From the NCBI GenBank assembly GCA_032718475.1, contig JAUCBJ010001816.1:1-24545 (forward strand): DNA of 24,545 nucleotides, written 5' to 3'. Under the pieces are notes generated by a model. It was not told where the DNA came from and did not search any database. It saw only the letters and a program-made list of their open reading frames with translations. Origin of the DNA: Nemertoderma westbladi (taxonomy: Eukaryota > Xenacoelomorpha > Nemertodermatida > Nemertodermatidae). A program made the position numbers and the translations under genes. Each line of letters opens with the position of its first letter. Positions within the stretch are counted from its first letter, which is position 1. Positions 18,791-24,545 of this stretch are shown here, piece by piece.

Positions 18791-20947
18791 AAGTATGGCT
18801 AGCTTGGCAAAGCAGGCTCTGCTCCCTGTTCTACTATGGTATTGTACCACACTGTACTCACATATTGGCAACATCACTCCCACTGCCTTTTCAACCCACG
18901 GTATTCCATATTTTGTATAATATTGTATTTGTTTAGTAGATTACTCTGTATTGCAGTATTGTGTTATAGTAAATTATTTATTTATATTATTGTGATAAAT
19001 TGTTTTTAGAAAAGCATACAATTAATTTCATGGCGAAACTTTTCCATTCCATCGATACTAGGCCTACTGCTTGTACTATTGTATTACTGTATTGGGCCTA
19101 ACGGTACCTCTTATATTTTTCATGATATTTTTATTCATTCCTGTTTTTTTTAATACTGGTTACTAGGCCTACGTAATTTGATCTTGTGTAATTTGTCCAG
19201 CTCCAGGTTTTATTGATTGTGTTGCAAGCGCCTCAAGATGCAAGAGTCGGTGTCATTTTTGTTATTGTAAATTTGCGCTATAATTTTACAGTAGGCCTAT
19301 TAAGAAGCAGGCCCATCAATTTTATCAATTAAACAGATAGAGTTAGGGGGAAAACTGTATGCAATAAAAATTCATCCCCCTCCAGTGGAAATTCGACTCA
19401 AATAACAGCAGATTACTCTCAAAAATAAAACTGTAACCTTTTTTATTGTGTTTAGTTTATTGTTTTGGTTTAAATAACTGCTAACTGTAACCTGCTCTTT
19501 TTCCTAAATTGAGAATTTAACATTGAGGCGGTTTATTAATTCGCAAAGATGGGATTTGCGTCCAGTTCCCCCCACCTTGCTGCCTTGTCTCGAATTCAAT
19601 AGTGCTGTGAAGTGCACGTGAGTAGAGTTACCATTAGCTAAACAGCAGTAGTAGGCCTAGGCTAAAAGTAACTTTCCAATACCTGTAATACAGTAGGCCT
19701 AATATCGCTCGGTTTTTGTTTATGTTGTTACTTTATTCGCTGTTATTTGTCCTTATTTAATACTTTTATTTGTAGTATAGGCCCTACTATATTTAGACTC
19801 CCGGTAGATCAAATCCAATCAAATTAATTAGTGACGACTACAATTATTATTAACTTATTGGCTAACATCATAAGGTTAGTATGGTTGTGCTTTAGATCTT
19901 GCATTTTCTCTAGCACTATTGTGCTTTCCACGTGGTTTTCTGCCGCTTGCTGCATGAAGTAATTAATGTTAATTGACTTGCGCATCCATTATCTATTCTT
20001 ACGTTGTTGCATGTTCTGCTTATTTGTCTCTGTTTGTTGTATATTTTGTTGTTGTTCATGTGCACTGCTCATCTATCAGTCTATTGCTGTTTGTACATTG
20101 TGATTGCATTGATTTTCTCTACAGGGAAGGGATGCGATTTGGTTTGATAAATAGACAGATAGGGTTCGATAGGTTTATGGAATTTTCTAACGAAATATAA
20201 ACAAAATTATTTTCTCGTGTGGCGGTGTAGGCCTTTATTTAAGGTTTATTTTCTATAAAAACAACTTTTGCCTTTTAGGGTTCTTACAGTGGGGGCTATT
20301 TTCTCTACTACAGTACAATTTTGATCAATAATCATGTTTGTTATTTTAGTTTCTTTTATTTGTCAAATTTTGTGTTTCCTTGATAGCTAGCATGCCGTTG
20401 CCTACTTGTGTCCTTGCCAGCTTGCATGCCGTGTACACTTGTGTAGGAAGGTGCTACTGCGCTTAGCAATACTTAGACCTTAGCACTATGGTGCTTTCCC
20501 TCCACAAGTCTTACATTTGCTGCTAATATTGCTGCTTGGCATTTCCCATGTGTCGCCTTTATTTAATTTATTCACCACTGCATATGTAAATAATTATATT
20601 TAAATTAAATTGCCTGACTGGCACCTTACCCCAAATTGTTCTACAAATCTCACTAAATATTAATTTCGTATGACATTTGTAAAGATGAAAACTTCAGGCG
20701 TTTTCAGTTATTACACTTGTTGTTTGTGACAAATTACATGTATATGCAGTACACTATATTTTTGTATATCCATTTCGCAGGTCCCTTACTTCATATTTAG
20801 TAAATTGTGATTTTAAATTTTTAATTGTTGCTTAACTCTGTTAGCATTCATGTTTGTGCAGAGTGTTTCTGGTATTTTCACTTAGCACAAGTGTGCTTGC
20901 GCTAATGAGTTTAGCTATCGCTGCTTAAGTTAACCAAACAATAAATG
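18791..20947. other. long stretch without a gene; contains the TAGGCCTA cluster and three hairpin-family members
   Basis: Unusually rich in the octamer TAGGCCTA (19059, 19164, 19292, 19652, 19694). Hairpin-family copies lie at 19912, 20482 and 20884. The + frame 19973-20200 is hydrophobic but has no recognisable family. Confidence 0.5.
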
Positions 20948-22415
20948 GCCCCAAGTCTGTGTCTTGTCCTGTCCATCTGTCATAGAACCCAAACCCGTTT
21001 TAATCCATCTCACATTGACCCTAAACCCGTTTCAGTACATCTCCATTGTTCCCAAACCCGTTTGAGTGCATCGATCATTGACCCTAAACCCATATTCAAC
21101 CCAACTATAATTGGCCCCAAGTGGTTTTACAGTACATCTGCCATTGACCCCAACTCGTTTCAGTACATCTACCATTGACCCCCAACTCGTTTCAGTACAT
21201 CTGCCATTGACCCCAACTCGTTTCAGTACATCTACCATTGACCTCAACTCGTTTCAGTACATCTACCATTGACCCCAACTCGTTTCAGAACATCTGCCAT
21301 TGACCCCAACTCGTTTCAGTACATCTACCATTGAGCCCAACTCGTTTCAGTACATCTACCATTGACCTCAACTCGTTTCAGTACATTTGCCCATTGACCC
21401 CAACTCGTTTCAGTACATCTACCATTGACCCCCAACTCGTTTCAGTACATCTGCCATTGACCCCAACTCGTTTCAGTACATCTACCATTGACCCCCAACT
21501 CGTTTCAGTTCATCTACCATTGACCCCAACTCGTTTCAGTACATCTGCCATTGACCCCAACTCGTTTCAGTACATCTACCATTGACCCCCAACTCGTTTC
21601 AGTTCATCTACCATTGACCCCAACTCGTTTCAGTACATCTACCATTGACCCCAACTCGTTTCAGTTCATCTACCATTGACCCCAACTCGTTTCCTTTCAG
21701 TACATCTACCATTGACCCCAACACGTTTCAGTACATCTGCCATTGACCCCAACTCGTTTCAGTACATCTACCATTGACCCCCAACTCGTTTCAGTTCATC
21801 TACCATTGACCCCAACTCGTTTCAGTACATCTACCATTGACCCCAACTCGTTTCAGTTCATCTACCATTGACCCCAACTCGTTTCAGTTCATCTGCCATT
21901 GACCCCAACTCGTTTCCTTTCAGTACATCTACCATTGACCCCAACACGTTTCAGTACATCTGCCATTGACCCCAACTCGTTTCAGTACATCTACCATTGA
22001 CCCCCAACTCGTTTCAGTTCATCTACCATTGACCCCAACTCGTTTCAGTACATCTACCATTGACCCCAACTCGTTTCCTTTCAGTACATCTACCATTGAG
22101 CCCAACTCGTTTCAGTACATCTGCCATTGACCCCAACTCGTTTCAGTACATCTGCCATTAACCCCAAATTGTTTCAGTACATCTACCATTGACCCCAACA
22201 CGTTTCAGTACATCTACCATTGACCCCAACTCGTTTCAGTACATCTGCCATTGACCCCAACTCGTTTCAATACATCTGCCATTGACCGCAACTCGTTTCA
22301 GTACATCTGCCATTGACCCCAACTCGTTTCAGTACATCTGCCATTGACCCCAACTCGTTTCAGTACATCTGCCATTGACTCCAACTCGTTTTAGTACATC
22401 TATCATTGACCCCAA
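20948..22415. repeat. 31-bp minisatellite array with higher-order repeats, about 45 copies
   Basis: The consensus unit is ACCATTGACCCCAACTCG followed by TTTCAGTACATCT (31 bp). The left edge (20948-21130) is diverged, as expected for an old array margin. Variants are A/GCCATTG, TTCATCT for TACATCT, an extra C, AACACG for AACTCG, and a 5-base insertion giving TTTCCTTTCAG. These variants recur in a fixed order. The insertion variant recurs at 21693, 21916 and 22077. Spacings of 223 and 161 bases equal 7 and 5 monomers plus the extra bases. Since 31 is not a multiple of 3, the open frames inside it are not genes. Confidence 0.95.
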
Positions 22416-22689
22416 ACTTTTTTTCACAACATATCACTGACTTATTAAATACATTCTGGTCACCTTTCCCGGCAATCAACTGCGGTCGGTTCCGTTGTGC
22501 TAAGTATAATATTTACATAGCACAAATGTGCTTGCCAAAAGTTGTCTGTCATCGCTGCACTCCGTATACAAGTTGTCAATGTTCTCCAATTTCCCAGGTA
22601 TCCAACATTTTTAATGTAAGAAAAAGCGAATAGCATCTTTTTTACTTGAAGTTTATCAACTCTAAATAATTTTGTGGTCTTTAATTTTT

Positions 22690-23660
22690 GGTACTGTGCT
22701 GTTACCCCACCCCCCCCCCCCCCCCCCCCCCCAGTCCTGTTACGCCCCCGTCTCAGATATTGATTCCTGTTACCCCCCATTCCTGTTACCACCCCCCCCC
22801 CCCCCCCCCCTCATTCCGTGGTCCCATTCCATCCCCAGGTTTCAGAAACGGCGTTTTCTAACCAAAACAATAAACGATGTTGTTACCAATTGGGGGAAAG
22901 GGGCAGGTTACAGAGACGGGTTTTTCTAACCAAAACAATATACGATGTTAGGTTTTCGAATTCCTTTAACCTAAAATTCCTGGTAAAATCCTAAATCGAA
23001 AAATCACATAATTTATTTTCTGCCTAATATTTTTGCTACTGTTGGTACTAGTTTAAGCTAGCGCGGGAACTCGGTCAGTGAAATGGCTAAATTTCAATAA
23101 TTAACCATCAAAATTCTTCAGACTGGAATTCCTGGTTCACTAAAAAAATAAGCTTCTGGCTCCTTCAGGCAGGATTTAACCTTTATGTTTCCTTTAAACA
23201 TTAAATTAACTGCGGTTGCCAGATTTCGATGAGACTTTTCTGTGCTCGAGTTTTTCATCGACTCTAGCACAAAAGTGCTCGTCAAGTCGTGGTTTACCAG
23301 TTGCTGCTTTTCGGACTGAGTTTTAAACACCTTTAATATTAGGTTATCGTGTTTTCCAAACAGTTTGCATCTCCTTTTATTCGGCAGAGATTTATGTGTT
23401 CTAAAGATGGGACATTAGTGCCCGCGGGCAAACTAAAATGGTTACTAACAGGAATTACTACCTGCAACGGGGGTTAAAAGGAATGGGGGGTAACAAGAAT
23501 TGGAAGGGGGTAACAACCTGTTACCTCTCATTCCTGTTAACCCCCCCCCCACCCCCCCCCCCCCCTCCCCTCCGTCGCAGATAGTGATTCCTGTTAGTTA
23601 CCAATTGATGGAAAGTAACAGGACAGTAGTAACCAATTGATGGAAAGTAACATGTCAGTA
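22690..23660. repeat. GTTAC/poly-C mosaic with long C tracts
   Basis: Runs of C occur at 22710-22732 (23 C), about 22791-22810 and about 23541-23566, joined by phrases like ATTCCTGTTACCCCCC. A 21-base direct repeat, ACCAATTGATGG followed by AAAGTAACA, lies at 23600 and 23632. Exact homopolymer lengths may be unreliable in assembled sequence. 22951-23500 is otherwise plain AT-rich sequence. Confidence 0.75.
22837..22950 (+). repeat. two tandem copies of a short dispersed element
   Basis: AGGTTTCAGAAACGGC...CTAACCAAAACAATAAACG (22837-22881) and AGGTTACAGAGACGGG...CTAACCAAAACAATATACG (22905-22950) are 68 bases apart. Related copies are at 24244-24285 and, more diverged, 15945-15986. All are on the same strand. 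Confidence 0.7.
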
Positions 23661-23785
23661 ACAGCAAAATTACGACTTATGTACCCCCCTCGCTACGCTC
23701 GGTCGGTAAATGACAGATCTCGGGACGAACGGTAAATAAAGCATATTATATTTACCGTACAATAAATAGTTAAATTAGTGTATAT

Positions 23786-24115
23786 GGATTAAAACATTCC
23801 AACGTTATTTCCCAACTTCCCGGAGTCCTGCAAGGCGATTGTTTTAGCCCAACCTGTTTTCTCGAGTGTATTGCTGGTCTAGCAACATTATTACGTAATA
23901 TCGGTAGATATATTTTCTTTGCGGATGACCTAGCACTAGAGACAGAGTGGTGATACAGCGTGGTCTTGATGCTTTAAATGTTTGGTGTATTGAAAACGGC
24001 ATGGTGGTGAACTTGACAAAAACAAAATTAATAAAGTTCAGGAAAAGTGGCATATTGGATAATTGGATGCCTAAAAACACCTTCATTTACTTTCTATCGA
24101 ATTTGGTCACAAAAT
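23786..24115 (+). pseudogene. non-LTR reverse transcriptase fragment with intact FADD box, frameshifted
   Basis: One + frame encodes QLPGVLQGDCFSPTCF, then RYIFFADDLALETE, and hits a TGA at about 23953. After a frame change it continues QRGLDALNVWCIENGMVVNL, TKTKLIKFR. These are the catalytic palm motifs of LINE reverse transcriptases (GVLQGD, FADDL, N-x-KTK). The upstream fingers region and the endonuclease are absent, so it is a short relic. It is unrelated in detail to the CR1-like and RTE-like copies elsewhere and lies on the opposite strand. Confidence 0.75.
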
Positions 24116-24161
24116 ATTTAAAATGAAGATAGCACCAACAATAAATAAGTGGCCATATAAT

Positions 24162-24221
24162 AGTATTTGGTCCGCGAACCAAATACTTTTTCGGGCAAAG
24201 GCTAATTTGGGCTTTGCCCGA
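24162..24221. other. two adjacent perfect 10-bp hairpins
   Basis: AGTATTTGGT (24162-24171) pairs with ACCAAATACT (24178-24187) across a 6-base loop. TCGGGCAAAG (24191-24200) pairs with CTTTGCCCGA (24212-24221) across an 11-base loop. They lie between two pieces of reverse transcriptase relic. Confidence 0.85.
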
Positions 24222-24375
24222 TTGCAAAGTCATTTTAAGGAGCAGGTTACAGATGCGGGTTAGAGAACCAAAACAATAAACATTGAATTCTCTCCATTTG
24301 CAGTATTTCAGTACCCCAGTCCGCCTACCACAAGCCAGTATATAATGCTCAATAAGTTTCACACAGCTCAAATTG

Positions 24376-24545
24376 GACACTATCGTAAACTAAACCATCT
24401 AAAGGAATTTGATAAAGTTATAAATTTATTTAAACGCATGTTGGGAATACATATTTACTTCACCGACCTTTAGCAATACATCTTATAAGCGAGTGAACCT
24501 CTGTTAATAACCTTCTTGCTCAGGTTCAGGAACTTCTTGGTCAGA
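24376..24545 (+). pseudogene. probable C-terminal remains of the non-LTR element
   Basis: A + frame gives GHYRKLNHLKEFDKVINLFK then RMLGIH and stops. After a frame change PLAIHLISE and NNLLAQVQELLG follow, up to the window edge. The KRMLGI- and VNNLLAQ-type phrasing resembles C-terminal regions of LINE proteins. It is co-oriented with the fragment at 23786, so both may be one decayed element carrying the hairpins and a copy of the dispersed element between them. Confidence 0.45.

Larger units (their letters stand above)
19912..23279. repeat. dispersed hairpin family AGCAC-N4-GTGCT (five copies)
   Basis: Copies are at 19912-19925, 20482-20495, 20884-20897, 22519-22532 and 23266-23279. Each has a 14-base AGCAC/GTGCT hairpin preceded by T, usually followed by T or C plus a short C-containing stretch, with GCTGC about 25-45 bases downstream. 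Most also have a TGTGCT- or TGCGCT-like block 20-30 bases upstream. The loops differ while the stems are kept. The coordinates given span all copies; the intervening sequence is not part of the family. Confidence 0.6.

Noticed and set aside
19973-20200. 75-codon hydrophobic frame as a possible small membrane protein
   Set aside because: Starts without ATG context support, has no conserved motif, and lies in low-complexity T-rich sequence.
20945-22415. Open reading frames inside the 31-bp array, and a possible CRISPR array
   Set aside because: The frames follow the repeat and rotate with each 31-base unit. There are no unique spacers between direct repeats, so it is a minisatellite and not CRISPR.
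22460-22929. Proline- or glycine-rich frames on both strands
   Set aside because: They arise from the poly-C tracts.

Overview
This is eukaryotic, AT-rich, repeat-dense DNA. I see no prokaryotic gene organisation, no CRISPR array and no tRNA or rRNA gene. The only host gene I can support is an F-type lectin (fucolectin family) on the + strand. The transposon mix, with a Mag-like Ty3/gypsy element, CR1-like and RTE-like non-LTR elements and a hAT-type MITE, suggests a marine invertebrate. An echinoderm or related deuterostome is my best guess, but I cannot prove the taxon from this window.

Layout, left to right. 1-1228 (-): 5' part of an LTR retrotransposon, with an inferred 146-bp LTR, a primer-binding site, and a gag gene with two zinc knuckles and one in-frame TGA. 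1229-1419: a GC-rich minisatellite with internal hairpins. 1688-2600 (-): 3' part of an RTE-like element, one segment of which is triplicated in tandem. 3905-7240 (-): a decayed CR1-like element in the order PHD finger, endonuclease, reverse transcriptase. 7241-7563 (-): another RTE-like fragment. 7594-8284: a hAT-type MITE with a perfect 8-bp target duplication.

8602-8840 and 14096-14299 (+): the last two exons of the F-type lectin, in matching phase, separated by a 5255-bp intron. That intron holds an antisense RTE-like reverse transcriptase (9222-10667), a second RTE C-terminal fragment (10893-11110), an old tandem repeat (12437-12880) and an 881-bp foldback element (13029-13909).

14300-20940 has no recognisable gene. 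It holds small inverted repeats, a strong TATA-like sequence, a cluster of the palindrome TAGGCCTA and members of a dispersed hairpin family. 20948-22415 is a 31-bp minisatellite with higher-order organisation. 22690-23660 is a GTTAC/poly-C mosaic. 23786 to the end holds remains of another non-LTR reverse transcriptase on the + strand, interrupted by two adjacent perfect hairpins.

The window is best read as one lectin locus in a nest of retrotransposon and foldback insertions. The least explained structures are the dispersed AGCAC/GTGCT hairpin family, the clustered TAGGCCTA octamer and the short dispersed element with core CTAACCAAAACAATA. No multi-gene system is visible.
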